From assembly GCF_000515235.1 (NCBI RefSeq), contig NZ_KI911558.1:587490-651489 (forward strand): a stretch of 64,000 nucleotides of DNA, read 5' to 3'. Shown here one piece after another: positions 16,652 through 26,225 of this stretch; position 1 is the first letter of the stretch; every line of letters begins with the position of its first letter. A program made the translations under genes and the position numbers. This stretch comes from Synechococcus sp. CC9616. Lineage in GTDB: Bacteria > Cyanobacteriota > Cyanobacteriia > PCC-6307 > Cyanobiaceae. The notes under the pieces are model-generated. The model was given only the letters and a program-made list of their open reading frames with translations. It was not told the origin of the DNA and ran no database searches.

Positions 16652-17197
16652 ATGCTCCCTCTCACCCTTCCAGATCCAGCTCCGCTGATTCAGGCTGGAT
16701 CCGTCGATTCCCTGATGATGGCGCTCGCTTCGGTTCCTGAGGAGCTGCGTCAGAAGCCGGAGCGCCACGTCGTGATGCTTCGTGGGCGCCGCCGGTTGCT
16801 GTTGCTGGAGGGCGGCAGCCTTAGAAGCGCCTTCCCAGTAGCCGTCGGCATGCCGGGTTGGGAGACTCCAACGGGGACATTCCGTGTGATCGAAAAGATC
16901 GACCAGCCGATCTGGGTGCATCCCGTGACCGGTGAACGGGTGGAGGAACAGGGACCCGACAATCCCCTGGGTAGTCACTGGATTGCTTTCCATCGCGACT
17001 GCCTCGGGCGTGATGCCCACGACGGTGAGACCTGGGTCACGATCAAGGGGTGCACCACGACGGGTTTTCACGGCACGCCCCATCGCTGGACTGTTGGACG
17101 GGCGATTTCCCATGGCTGTGTTCGCCTCTACAACGAGGATGTGAAATCGCTGTACCGGCAGGTCAGTCTCGGCATGGGTGTGACCGTTCTGCCGTGA
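16652..17197 (+). CDS. L,D-transpeptidase (YkuD fold)
   Basis: A 181-residue protein with the complete YkuD catalytic signature: His140 in GFHGTP and SHGCVR with Cys156, the nucleophile that attacks the meso-diaminopimelate of peptidoglycan or cross-links lipoproteins. The open frame extends upstream inside menB, but the ATG at 16652 sits four bases after the menB stop and is the obvious start. No signal peptide is evident in the first 40 residues, which is unusual for an enzyme that acts outside the cytoplasm. It could use a non-classical route, or the true start could lie upstream. It is part of the menD-to-murF run. Confidence 0.85.
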   Translation: MLPLTLPDPAPLIQAGSVDSLMMALASVPEELRQKPERHVVMLRGRRRLLLLEGGSLRSAFPVAVGMPGWETPTGTFRVIEKIDQPIWVHPVTGERVEEQGPDNPLGSHWIAFHRDCLGRDAHDGETWVTIKGCTTTGFHGTPHRWTVGRAISHGCVRLYNEDVKSLYRQVSLGMGVTVLP

Positions 17198-17261
17198 GTC
17201 ACTCTTCAGTGAGTGGCCAGCTGAATTGCCTTTAAAGTCGCGCCGATTCAGAGATCATTCG

Positions 17262-18806
17262 ATGCGCATCCTGTTCGCTGCTGCCGAATGCGCCCCGATG
17301 ATCAAGGTCGGCGGCATGGGGGATGTGGTGGGCTCACTGCAACCAGCGCTCGCCCAGCGCGGACATGATGTGCGGCTGATCATGCCGGGTTACGGCAAGC
17401 TCTGGAGCCAGCTGGAGATACCAGAGGAGCCGATCTGGCGTGCCCAGGCCATGGGCACCGAATTCGCCGTTTTCGAAACCAGCCATCCCACCTCAGGACT
17501 AACGATTTATCTGGTGGGTCATCCTGTGTTTGATCCCGAGCGGATCTACGGGGGGGAAGACGAGGACTGGCGCTTTACCTTCTTCGCCCTGGCTGCTGCT
17601 GAATTCGCCTGGAACGTCTGGAAGCCTCAGGTTCTGCACTGCCATGACTGGCACACCGGAATGATTCCGGTGTGGATGCATCAGGACCCTGACATCAGCA
17701 CGGTTTTCACGATTCACAACCTCAAGTACCAGGGACCCTGGCGCTGGAAGCTTGACCGCATCACCTGGTGCCCCTGGTATATGCAGGGGGATCACACGAT
17801 GGCGGCTGCCCTGCTTTACGCCGACACGGTCAATGCCGTGTCTCCCACCTATGCCCAGGAAATCCGAACGACCGAATACGGCGAAAAGCTGGAGGGTCTG
17901 CTCAATTTCGTTTCAGGAAAACTGCGCGGCATCCTCAACGGGATCGATCTCGAGGCCTGGGATCCCTCAACAGATGCCTCACTGCCAGCCCGCTTCAGCG
18001 TGGAGGATCTCACCGGCAAAACCGTCTGCAAGCGGGTGCTGCAGGAGCGGATGGGATTGGCTGTTCGTGAGGATGCCTTCGTACTGGGCATGGTGAGCCG
18101 GCTCGTGGATCAGAAGGGTGTCGATCTGCTGCTTCAAGTTGCCGATCGTCTGTTTGCCTACACCGACACCCAGATCGTTGTGCTCGGAACAGGAGATCGC
18201 GGACTGGAATCGGGCCTGTGGCAGCTGGCGTCCCGCCATCCAGGGCGCTGCGCTGTGTTCCTCACCTACGACGACGAACTGTCGCGGTTGATCTACGCCG
18301 GCAGCGACGCTTTCCTTATGCCTAGTCGGTTTGAGCCCTGCGGGATCAGTCAGCTGTATGCCATGCGTTACGGCTCTGTTCCCGTGGTGCGCAAGGTCGG
18401 TGGCCTTGTGGACACGGTGCCCCCCCACGTTCCTGCGGACGAGAGTGGAACCGGATTCTGCTTCGACCGCTTTGAACCGGTCGACTTCTACACCTCTCTT
18501 GTGAGGGCCTGGGAGGCCTATCGCCATCCGACCAGCTGGATGGCCTTGCAGAAACGTGGCATGACTCAGGACTACAGCTGGAACCGGTCCGCTGTGGACT
18601 ACGACCTGATGTATCGGGATGTCTGCGGACTGAAGGAGCCAACCCCCGATGCCGCCGCGGTGGAACAGTTTTCACGGGGACAGGACGCCGATCCTTCCCG
18701 GCCCGACGATGTCCAGGCCGAAACAGCTCCTAAGCCCATCCCTGCCCCGGCCAGTGCCAGCCGTCGCAATCCGCTCAACAGACTGTTCGGACGACTTAGC
18801 GGCTGA
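17262..18806 (+). CDS. glgA: Glycogen synthase (ADP-glucose type)
   Basis: A 514-residue GT5 glycosyltransferase that extends alpha-1,4-glucan from ADP-glucose. The N-terminus [18 protein letters not shown] carries the ADP-glucose-binding lysine motif (KVGGMGD). The middle has [11 protein letters not shown], and the C-terminal domain carries [17 protein letters not shown] and [11 protein letters not shown] Ser/Pro/Ala-rich tail of about 50 residues follows the catalytic body. The ATG at 17262 matches the family start, and the frame is open to 17226. The following gene begins two bases after the stop. Confidence 0.96.
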   Translation: MRILFAAAECAPMIKVGGMGDVVGSLQPALAQRGHDVRLIMPGYGKLWSQLEIPEEPIWRAQAMGTEFAVFETSHPTSGLTIYLVGHPVFDPERIYGGEDEDWRFTFFALAAAEFAWNVWKPQVLHCHDWHTGMIPVWMHQDPDISTVFTIHNLKYQGPWRWKLDRITWCPWYMQGDHTMAAALLYADTVNAVSPTYAQEIRTTEYGEKLEGLLNFVSGKLRGILNGIDLEAWDPSTDASLPARFSVEDLTGKTVCKRVLQERMGLAVREDAFVLGMVSRLVDQKGVDLLLQVADRLFAYTDTQIVVLGTGDRGLESGLWQLASRHPGRCAVFLTYDDELSRLIYAGSDAFLMPSRFEPCGISQLYAMRYGSVPVVRKVGGLVDTVPPHVPADESGTGFCFDRFEPVDFYTSLVRAWEAYRHPTSWMALQKRGMTQDYSWNRSAVDYDLMYRDVCGLKEPTPDAAAVEQFSRGQDADPSRPDDVQAETAPKPIPAPASASRRNPLNRLFGRLSG

Positions 18807-18808
18807 CC

Positions 18809-19552
18809 TTGCCCAACCTGCCGGCGCCATACACCAGCCCCTGGCGGGAATTCGGCCGCAATCTCAGGGCTTTGGTGGCCGATATCGGTCTGCGTATCAG
18901 GGAACTGTCGCGGCGTAATCGTGAGGGTGATCTTTCTGTTCCAGCGTTCTGGCCCCGTTCTTGGGCTCCGTTGTTTTGGCCTCTGCTGCTTGTTCTGGTG
19001 CTGGCGTTTCCGGTAGTGGGCCTGCGCTGGCTGAGCCTGTCCCGTTCCGTTCCAGCCCCTGCGGAACAGATCAGTCCAGACCCTTCTGCATCACTCAGCC
19101 TGAGCCTTCAGGACAACGTCGCCGACGAACCTGCGATATCTGGCCTTCCAGAAGCCACTCTCGAGAGCGATCGCGATGTTGCCGAGCCGTTTTCAGATAT
19201 TGGCTCTTCGTCGGAACAACCCATTCCGTCTCGAACCGCTCCGCCAGCTCCGCCGACACTGCAGATCGATCCCTTGCTGGATCTGATGATCAATGGCGAT
19301 ACGCCTAACAATCTCCTGGACTCTGCGGAGCCAGATCTGCGCGCCAATCGGCTGGTGTTGCGTGTGTCGCCATCCGGCTGGCGTGCTCTCTCCGCAGACA
19401 GTCGTCAGCAGCAGGCTGAAACCTGGCAGTCCATCGCCGAGGACCTTGGTTATGGAGCCCTCATGCTGGTTGATGACGAGGATCGTTCCCTGGCTCGCTC
19501 GGCACGGGTGGGTGACGGCATGATCCTGTTCGAAATCGAGGTGTCCGGATGA
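18809..19552 (+). CDS. Membrane-anchored protein of unknown function
   Basis: A 247-residue protein from a TTG start two bases after glgA. It has a basic N-terminal cytoplasmic stretch, one strong transmembrane helix around residues 52-74 (LFWPLLLVLVLAFPVVGLRW in part), then a long Ser/Pro-rich linker. The compact C-terminal domain is about 80 residues, with NRLVLRVSPSGWRALSADS and LMLVDDEDRSLAR-like strands. I do not recognise a family. It overlaps murF by four bases (ATGA), so translation is probably coupled. A cell-envelope role is a guess from its neighbours (murF, L,D-transpeptidase). Confidence 0.72.
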   Translation: MPNLPAPYTSPWREFGRNLRALVADIGLRIRELSRRNREGDLSVPAFWPRSWAPLFWPLLLVLVLAFPVVGLRWLSLSRSVPAPAEQISPDPSASLSLSLQDNVADEPAISGLPEATLESDRDVAEPFSDIGSSSEQPIPSRTAPPAPPTLQIDPLLDLMINGDTPNNLLDSAEPDLRANRLVLRVSPSGWRALSADSRQQQAETWQSIAEDLGYGALMLVDDEDRSLARSARVGDGMILFEIEVSG

Positions 19553-20898
19553 GCCTGGTGATCCAGCAGTTGATTGATCTCTGGGGACCACCGGTCGCTG
19601 GTGAGGTCCGGCCCGATGCAGCAGTTGGTCCGATTTGTACTGACAGCAGGAAGCTGGGCAGTGGGGATTTTTTTGTGCCTCTGGTTGGTGAACGCTTTGA
19701 CGGTCACACCTTTCTGGGGGAACTGCCCAAGCTTGCAGCCCAGGCAGCCGTGGTGTCGCATGCCTGGCATCATCCGGTTCCGCCGGATCTCCTGCATTGG
19801 CGGGTTGACGACACCCTTGAGGCCTACCAGCAGTTAGGTCTGTTCCATCGTCGTGCCTTGCAGCAACCTGTTGTTGCGATCACCGGGTCTGCTGGCAAAA
19901 CAACAACGCGCGAATTGATTCGATCCGTTCTGATGCCGCTGGGACCGATTCAGGCCAGCACTGGAAACAACAACAACGACGTAGGTGTTCCTTTGACGTT
20001 GTTGCAGGCAGACAACAGTCATCGCGCCCTTGTCGTCGAAATGGGGATGCGAGGACCCGGTGAAATCGCCCGGCTTTCACGGTGCAGTGAACCGGATCTA
20101 GCCGTCATCACCAACATCGGCACGGCCCACATCGGCCGGCTCGGAAGTCGCGAGGCCATCGCTGCTGCCAAATGTGAAATTGCGATGCATCTCAGCCCCC
20201 ATGGTGCTGTTGTGATCCCAGCCGGAGATTCTTTGCTGGACACGTCCCTGGCCAGGGTTTGGTCCGGCAGAGTGATTCGCGTCCGTCTTGACGATGATCA
20301 GGCAGCCGATGCCGATCTGATCGGCTGCATCGACGGCGATCAGATCGTTGTGGATGGTCAACGATTCGGGCTGCCTCTCGATGGTCGCCACAACGCCCGT
20401 AATTTCCTGCTGGCTATCGCCGTGGCTGGTGAACTGGGAGTTCCCCTCGCCAGTCTTGCCAATTTGCAGGTTGAGGTTCCAGGCGGACGTAATCGCCGAT
20501 TGGACAAGGACGGCCTGATTCTTCTCGACGAGACCTACAACGCTTCACCGGAGGCTGTGCTTGCGGCCCTGGATCTCCTGGCTGCACAACCCGGTCGCCG
20601 GTTCGCTGTTCTGGGAACGATGCTTGAACTCGGTGATCGCAGCGTGGAGCTTCATGCAGCCATTGCCGCCCGTGCTGCTGAAATAAAACTCGATGGCCTG
20701 GTGGTCGTGGCCTCAGATCCCGAAGCTGCAGCGATGGCGAATGCCGCCGCAGCGATTGAGCGTCTGGCAGTGGTTGTAGAACCGGAGGCGGCAGCTGAGC
20801 CGTTGATGCATTGGCTCAAGCAAGGTGATGTCGTTCTGCTGAAGGCGAGTCGTGGTGTTGCCTTGGAGAGTTTAATGCCGCTCCTACCGCGTTTCTGA
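19549..20898 (+). CDS. murF: UDP-MurNAc-tripeptide:D-Ala-D-Ala ligase
   Basis: A 449-residue Mur ligase that adds D-alanyl-D-alanine to complete the peptidoglycan precursor in the cytoplasm. Evidence: the uracil-binding N-terminal domain with TDSRKLGSGDFFVPLVGERF, the ATP-binding loop ITGSAGKTTTRE, the GNNNNDVGVPLTLL block, the central HNARNFLLAIA motif, and LDETYNASPEAVLAAL in the C-terminal domain. It overlaps the preceding gene by four bases and ends the same-strand run that starts with menD. It is convergent with the TPR gene three bases away. Confidence 0.95.
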   Translation: MSLVIQQLIDLWGPPVAGEVRPDAAVGPICTDSRKLGSGDFFVPLVGERFDGHTFLGELPKLAAQAAVVSHAWHHPVPPDLLHWRVDDTLEAYQQLGLFHRRALQQPVVAITGSAGKTTTRELIRSVLMPLGPIQASTGNNNNDVGVPLTLLQADNSHRALVVEMGMRGPGEIARLSRCSEPDLAVITNIGTAHIGRLGSREAIAAAKCEIAMHLSPHGAVVIPAGDSLLDTSLARVWSGRVIRVRLDDDQAADADLIGCIDGDQIVVDGQRFGLPLDGRHNARNFLLAIAVAGELGVPLASLANLQVEVPGGRNRRLDKDGLILLDETYNASPEAVLAALDLLAAQPGRRFAVLGTMLELGDRSVELHAAIAARAAEIKLDGLVVVASDPEAAAMANAAAAIERLAVVVEPEAAAEPLMHWLKQGDVVLLKASRGVALESLMPLLPRF

Positions 20899-20901
20899 CT
20901 C

Positions 20902-21630
20902 TCAGCGACACTGTTTCTGAATCCATTGCACAACCTGCTTGTTGCCGTAGTTCTTGGCCTGGCGCCAGTCGCTGCAGGCACCCGTCATGTCACCCATCAT
21001 TTCGCGAGCGATTCCGCGGCTGCGGTAGGCGTAGGCGTATTTGGGTGAGACGGCGATGGCCTTGTCGAACCAGCGAATGGCTCCAAACGCATCCTTCAGG
21101 TCCATCTGCACAATCCCCAATCCCGTCATGACGGAGGAATTATCCGGCGAAGTTCTGAGGACCCGCTGAAAGTCTTTGGCACTCTGAATGCGGTCGCCGT
21201 CATTTTTGTAGATGTTCAGCCAACCTCTCAGCTGATAGCCAAACAGATAAGAGGGGTTCAGCGCTATGGCTCGATTGATGTCGTTCATGGCCTTGTCATA
21301 CTCCCCGAGATAGGTCCAGGCATCGGCTCGGTTCCCGAGGGCGACGACATATTTCGTTGACAGCTTCAGGGCCTCGTTACAAGCATCAATTGCGGTCTTG
21401 TAGTTCGACGCCAGAAGTCTTGTGGAGCAGAGGTAATTCCAGAGACTGGCATTCTCTGGGTCGATTCGAACGGCCTGCTGAAAATCCCGTTCAGCACTGA
21501 CGTAATCACCGTTTTCTCGACTACGCAGGGCACTGTTCAGGAGTTCAGCTGTCTGCTGGGCTTTTACGACCCCGACAGGAACTGTGGCGATGGCCAGGCA
21601 TGCAAGTAGGGAAAAGGTTTGTCGTTTCAT
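20902..21630 (-). CDS. Exported tetratricopeptide-repeat protein
   Basis: A 242-residue protein. Residues 1-24 form a signal peptide with cleavage VKA-QQ. The remainder is built of about five TPR units, for example RENGDYVSAERDFQQAVRID and GNRADAWTYLGEYDKAMNDI. No enzymatic domain follows. TPR proteins of this kind mediate protein contacts in the periplasm or thylakoid lumen. The start is separated from the glmU stop by about 50 bases on the same strand, so co-transcription with glmU is possible. Confidence 0.85.
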   Translation of the reverse strand: MKRQTFSLLACLAIATVPVGVVKAQQTAELLNSALRSRENGDYVSAERDFQQAVRIDPENASLWNYLCSTRLLASNYKTAIDACNEALKLSTKYVVALGNRADAWTYLGEYDKAMNDINRAIALNPSYLFGYQLRGWLNIYKNDGDRIQSAKDFQRVLRTSPDNSSVMTGLGIVQMDLKDAFGAIRWFDKAIAVSPKYAYAYRSRGIAREMMGDMTGACSDWRQAKNYGNKQVVQWIQKQCR

Positions 21631-21681
21631 CGGTGCACCGACTCCCCTGAAGGCTTTGAGCCACTGCTTAGCAGCAATCCG

Positions 21682-23040
21682 TCAGCCTGTCCGGTCTGCC
21701 CAACCAGGTTTGTTCGCCTGTCTGGATCGTCCAATCGCCAGCGCACCATCGGTGACGTCCTTCGTGATGGTGGATCCAGCGGCAATCGTCACCTGAGATC
21801 CCAGGCTCACGGGTGCAACCAGAACGCAGTTGGCACCGGTCTTGCTGCTGTTGCCAATGACCGTTCGATGTTTCCGCACGCCGTCGTAATTGGCCGTGAT
21901 CGTTCCTGCGCCGATGTTCACGTCACTCCCAAGCTCTGCATCTCCGATGTAGCTGAGGTGATTCACCTTGCTGCCTTGGCCGATCTGACTCTTTTTCACT
22001 TCGACGAAATTGCCGATGCGGCAGTCGTCACCGATCTCGGCGGCGGGCCGTAGGTGGGCGAATGGACCAATGGCGACGCCATTGCCGACTTTGGCCTCGC
22101 GCACCACGGAATGGAGAACAGTCACATCACTGCCGAGAATGGCGTCCTCGAGCAGGCTGCCGGGACCGAGGCGGCAGTTGTCACCAATGCTGCAGGCCCC
22201 ACGCAGATGGGTCTGCGGTTCGATCACCACGTCTCTGCCGAACTGGCATCCCTCGCTGAGTGTGCAGCTGGCAGGGTCAACAAAGGTGACTCCCTCTGCC
22301 ATCCAATGATCCCGCAGACGTTCCTGCAGGAGCGTTTCGCACTGGGCCAGTTGGTTGCGATTGTTGATGCCGTTCACTTCATCCGAGTCGCCTACCTCCA
22401 CATGCATGGCTTTGGGCAGCATGGCGACGGTATCTGTGAGGTACAGCTCACCCTGGTCGTTGTCGGTGCTGAGCTTGGGCAGCACGCTGGCTAAGGCAGT
22501 CCAGTTGAAGCAGTAGATGCCGGCGTTGGTGAGGTCGTTGCGGCGTTGTTCATCACTGCAATCGCGATGTTCAACAATCGCCGTCACCTGTCCTTGCTGA
22601 TCGACAAAAACCCTGCCGTATCCAGTTGGATCAGCAAGACGCGCCGTGAGCAGGGTCACGTCTGCGCCGCTGCTGCGGTGACCATGGACAAGCGCCTCGA
22701 TGGTTTCCGGGCGCAACAGGGGCACATCTCCGTTAAGCACCAAGAGTTCTCCCGCAAATCCCTGGAGAACGGGCAGCAGCTGCTGAACGGCATGTCCGGT
22801 TCCGTTCTGAGGTTGCTGGAGAACGAATTCCAGGCCTCCGAGGGCGCTCAATGTCTGCTCCACCCGCTCGGCCTGATGACCCACGATCAGCAGGCGTCGC
22901 TCCGGCTGCAGGTTGCGTGCACTGGCCAGAACCCGCTCCACCAACGTGGCGCCAGCAAGGGGTTGCAGCACCTTCGGAAGGGCGCTTTTCATCCGTGTTC
23001 CCTTCCCAGCGGCCAGAACGGCAACGGCGAGCATCGGCAT
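21682..23040 (-). CDS. glmU: Bifunctional N-acetylglucosamine-1-P uridyltransferase / glucosamine-1-P acetyltransferase
   Basis: A 452-residue bifunctional enzyme that makes UDP-GlcNAc for peptidoglycan and lipopolysaccharide. The N-terminal domain shows the nucleotide motif [20 protein letters not shown] and the GTGHAVQQ segment. The C-terminal half is a left-handed beta helix of hexapeptide repeats with [17 protein letters not shown] and [12 protein letters not shown]. The frame is open to 23085, but the ATG at 23040, giving [14 protein letters not shown], fits the family. An imperfect long hairpin lies about 50 bases upstream of this start. Confidence 0.95.
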   Translation of the reverse strand: MPMLAVAVLAAGKGTRMKSALPKVLQPLAGATLVERVLASARNLQPERRLLIVGHQAERVEQTLSALGGLEFVLQQPQNGTGHAVQQLLPVLQGFAGELLVLNGDVPLLRPETIEALVHGHRSSGADVTLLTARLADPTGYGRVFVDQQGQVTAIVEHRDCSDEQRRNDLTNAGIYCFNWTALASVLPKLSTDNDQGELYLTDTVAMLPKAMHVEVGDSDEVNGINNRNQLAQCETLLQERLRDHWMAEGVTFVDPASCTLSEGCQFGRDVVIEPQTHLRGACSIGDNCRLGPGSLLEDAILGSDVTVLHSVVREAKVGNGVAIGPFAHLRPAAEIGDDCRIGNFVEVKKSQIGQGSKVNHLSYIGDAELGSDVNIGAGTITANYDGVRKHRTVIGNSSKTGANCVLVAPVSLGSQVTIAAGSTITKDVTDGALAIGRSRQANKPGWADRTG

Positions 23041-23086
23041 GGAGAGGCGATTTGGCCGGAATCTATCCGGACCTGCTCTGGACACC

Positions 23087-23133
23087 TTGATTTAGTGGTG
23101 CAGCCTGGTAATTGCTGCATCCAGTGAAATCAA
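23087..23133. repeat. Imperfect inverted repeat upstream of glmU
   Basis: TTGATTT (23087-23093) pairs with AAATCAA (23127-23133), and TGCAGC (23099-23104) with GCTGCA (23114-23119), with a nine-base loop and a few mismatches or bulges between the arms. No T-run follows on either strand, so it is not a simple intrinsic terminator. It could be an operator or a structured 5' leader of glmU. Confidence 0.6.
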
Positions 23134-23875
23134 ACTAATCCAATTGCGAGGAATCAAGTTTGCTTCTCCTTCTTAAATATACTTTCAAGTTCTATCTGTC
23201 CCGGGTACGTTCTTGATCAGTATGTGATGAACTGCTTGGACACCAGCTGTTAGTCGATTTTGATGCCTTGGTGGGAGAGCAGTTCAACTGCTCCTGTGCG
23301 ATCGGCGTAATAAGATTAGTATTGGGCAATAAATATTGCTTGTCAATTTGGGCCTTGACTAAATCAAGAGCTCGTATAGCTCACCCTTCCTGAATATGTT
23401 TCGACAGCACAACGTCATCTATATGTTAAAGGGTTTTGAACAAATACTTTTAAGGAAACTGCTTGATAATTTTACTTTTCGGAAAGTAGGGCTTTGCCAT
23501 TGATAGTCTTTCGTTTTTGATTGAGTTGGCAGTCGTAAACAATGGCTTCGATCGATTAGACATCATATTGTGACTTTCAGTAATGATAAGTAGATTAATA
23601 TCGGCATGTAAACTCGATGTAAGCATTTATTTTGTCAAGGAATAACCCATACCCACCTCCTCAGCTTGCTGAGTGGAGCAATTAATTGGTCAATGCCAAT
23701 GCATATTTAATCTTAAGTGATACCCAAATTCTTGAATTGTTTTGATGGTTTGCTTTTCTCTTGTGCAAGTAGGAGAGCGATTCGGGGTTGTAGTTTCTCC
23801 AGAAGAGACAATGAGATATTATGGGGTTGACAGCTCTTGTCCCGTTGCCAGAATATTAGAAATTAAGGTTTTTTC
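23134..23875. other. AT-rich intergenic region upstream of the RTX-like gene
   Basis: About 740 bases of clearly AT-rich DNA without a supported gene. A 65-codon frame at 23742-23939 overlaps the start of the next gene and shows no motif. The region is long for this compact genome. It may contain the promoter of the repeat protein or decayed sequence. No tRNA or named ncRNA is recognised. Confidence 0.5.
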
Positions 23876-25279
23876 ATGGCAATTCTTAGGGTTCCCAATT
23901 CTGCCTCACAGATTTCTGGAACGATTGACCAGGATTTGATCGTCGTCCCTTCTGGGCTTTCTAATATGGTTACAATCTACGGGCTTCAGGGTGCTGATAC
24001 TGTTGAATTTCTTGGTGGTGATGTATCTGCTAAAGATGTAAAGGTAGAAGCAAATGGTGGTCCTGATCAGATCTTGTTTAGTGGAATCGTATTGGGCAAT
24101 GGGATGATACGGGGTGGTGCTGGCGGTGACTTAATCAATTTCAATTCTGGGACAAATAAAGACATAACAATCCAGGCTGGAGATGGAAACGACACCATCA
24201 CAGTATCCGGAGCAGACTTGGGGGATGTAAATGCAGGTGGCGGTTTTGATTATGTTTCCTACAATGCCGGACATAAGTTTTCTGCTAACAACAAGCAATA
24301 CCTATTGGGGGCGGGGAAAGACACACTTTCTTTTGCAGATCAAGAAGGGTCTGCAAGCAACATAGACAATGCCACGGTATATGGTGGAGGTGGTAATGAT
24401 TTAATCGAGATTAAAAATAGCACTTCTACGAATAATTTTGTCGTCAATGGTGATGCTGCTGATGCGAATGTTTACGGCAATGATCTAATCGATTTGCAAT
24501 TGTCAGCAAATAATGGCTCATTTAAGGGAAATGGCGGCAGAGACACGATATTAATCTCCGCAGAGCTCGGTAAAGATAATGAGATACTTGGTAATGCTGG
24601 AAGAGATAGTATTGTAATCTCCGCAAGTTTTGATGGATCTGATAATTCAATTGGCGGTGGATCTGGTGGCGACACGATACAGATTTTAAATACTATGACC
24701 GCTTCAGCACATATTACTGGTGGAGGAGGTGCCGATTCAATTTATATTGATTTTACGCGCTCGGAAATTAAAGGTACGAATACTTTAAAAGGTGGACAAG
24801 GTTCGGATACTATTGACTTTGATAGCACATTCTCAGGTACTGAATCGACAGGGCTTGGTCATTTGATTGTTTTTGATCAAGTTAGTGATTCCACGACGAC
24901 TAATTCTGACCAATACATCTTTAGGAATAATGCGAGAGGAGCTTCTTCGGGAACCACGATGGAAATCGATACCAGGTCGATCGCTGTGCCAAGTCAGAAT
25001 TATTCTATTGACGTTGATGGTTTGACCGTTTCAGGGGGTATTGCAAGGTTTAGTGCAGTCACGTCCCTTGCTGAGAGAGTTGAGGTATTGGATGCGAACT
25101 TAAAAGAAGTTGGCCAATATGCCGTAATGGATGGTCTTGAGTCTGATAATGCGTATTTCTTCATGCAGGGTGGGTCAGGCGATGACTTGCTTGTTGAAGT
25201 TCAGAATAAGCAAATCAATGTCAAACATGTATCTGTGACGCAAAACGATATAGGTTTAATTAATTTTATGATTGGTTGA
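23876..25279 (+). CDS. RTX-like glycine-rich calcium-binding repeat protein
   Basis: A 467-residue protein made largely of degenerate GGxGxD nonapeptides, for example GGAGGDLINF, AGDGNDTITV, GGGGNDLIEI, GNGGRDTILI, GGGGADSIYI, GGQGSDTIDF and GGSGDDLLVE. They are spread over the whole chain and form beta-roll folds that bind calcium outside the cell. There is no N-terminal signal peptide, as expected for type I secretion, whose signal is C-terminal. No type I secretion genes are visible nearby. It is Asp/Asn-rich, unlike the neighbours. Related proteins serve as surface layer, motility or adhesion factors in marine Synechococcus. The exact role is not known. It is convergent with the next gene after a seven-base gap. 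Confidence 0.8.
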   Translation: MAILRVPNSASQISGTIDQDLIVVPSGLSNMVTIYGLQGADTVEFLGGDVSAKDVKVEANGGPDQILFSGIVLGNGMIRGGAGGDLINFNSGTNKDITIQAGDGNDTITVSGADLGDVNAGGGFDYVSYNAGHKFSANNKQYLLGAGKDTLSFADQEGSASNIDNATVYGGGGNDLIEIKNSTSTNNFVVNGDAADANVYGNDLIDLQLSANNGSFKGNGGRDTILISAELGKDNEILGNAGRDSIVISASFDGSDNSIGGGSGGDTIQILNTMTASAHITGGGGADSIYIDFTRSEIKGTNTLKGGQGSDTIDFDSTFSGTESTGLGHLIVFDQVSDSTTTNSDQYIFRNNARGASSGTTMEIDTRSIAVPSQNYSIDVDGLTVSGGIARFSAVTSLAERVEVLDANLKEVGQYAVMDGLESDNAYFFMQGGSGDDLLVEVQNKQINVKHVSVTQNDIGLINFMIG

Positions 25280-25286
25280 TTTATAT

Positions 25287-26225
25287 TCAACTTCTATTGT
25301 TTTTGCCTGAAGCAAGGCCGCCCTTTGCCATCCACCTCCGTTGCCAGGCATTAGTGGCTTCAAGGCCACAGCAACGTTGCTCCAGATCTCGATTGGCAAG
25401 GATCTCTGTGGCCTCAAAATCTCCACATGGATCACGAAAAGGAACTGCGGCTCGGGTTCTTAGATGTTCTCGTTCCATTGGGCTGAGAGATCGCCATCCA
25501 GGCCCACTGCTGGCCAGTGCTGTGTCTCCTTTTTTTACGGCCAGGGTGCCACTGCTCCAACCGGGGCGTTCACCCGGGACCGGCAAAAGGGAGTACAGCT
25601 CCAACCCGGCTGTCTCCAGGCTGGATCGAATGGCGGCGGCACGGCTGTAAGTGAGCATGCGACCACCCGGAGCCAGGCAGGTCGCCAAGCCATGCAAAAA
25701 CTCCTCGCTCCATAACTGTGGACAACGTCTTGGAGAGAAGGCGTCGTGAAGGATCAGGTCGACGGATCCTGAATCCACACGTTGCAGCATTTGCCTGGCA
25801 TCTCCCCAAAGCATGGTGCCCTTGCTCTTGCTCTCCTCCCATCCGTCATGGGTCTGAATGGCCTCCAGCCGCTCGAGCACTGGCTGGCTCCAGAGAATCC
25901 TGAAGTCAGGTTGGGAAAGAGCAAATTGCAGTGGTCGTGGGTCCAGTTCCAGACCCCACCACTGCAGTGACAGAGTCGTTTTCGGCAGGCTCTCGAGCAG
26001 CGCCCCAGTGTTGTAGCCAAGTCCAATGCAGACATCCAGAAGGCGAACCGGCTTGGCTGCAAACCGATCCGGTTCCGATGGCAGGGCATATTTCGCCTTC
26101 GCTTCGCTGAAGGCTCCCGCTGAGTTGTGAAAGGCCTCCCCGAAGTGATCGCTGTGCAGGCTGAAACTGCCATCAGCTGTTGGGTAGACGCGGAGAGCGC
26201 CAAGGTCAGCAGCGGAGCCGGTCAA
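25287..26225 (-). CDS. MnmC-like tRNA-modifying SAM methyltransferase
   Basis: About 312 residues from a TTG at 26225. The frame is open to 26312, which would overlap aroA by 107 bases; the TTG overlaps it by 20. The sequence shows [16 protein letters not shown], then SAM motif [14 protein letters not shown], then [33 protein letters not shown] in pieces, and [16 protein letters not shown]. This is the MnmC methyltransferase family that completes the wobble-uridine modification 5-methylaminomethyl-2-thiouridine. There is no C-terminal FAD oxidase domain as in E. coli MnmC, so it is a stand-alone methyltransferase. It follows aroA on the same strand. Confidence 0.85.
   Translation of the reverse strand: MTGSAADLGALRVYPTADGSFSLHSDHFGEAFHNSAGAFSEAKAKYALPSEPDRFAAKPVRLLDVCIGLGYNTGALLESLPKTTLSLQWWGLELDPRPLQFALSQPDFRILWSQPVLERLEAIQTHDGWEESKSKGTMLWGDARQMLQRVDSGSVDLILHDAFSPRRCPQLWSEEFLHGLATCLAPGGRMLTYSRAAAIRSSLETAGLELYSLLPVPGERPGWSSGTLAVKKGDTALASSGPGWRSLSPMEREHLRTRAAVPFRDPCGDFEATEILANRDLEQRCCGLEATNAWQRRWMAKGGLASGKNNRS

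Noticed and set aside
23742-23939. 65-codon frame ahead of the RTX-like gene
   Set aside because: It overlaps the start of the RTX-like gene in another frame and has no recognisable feature.
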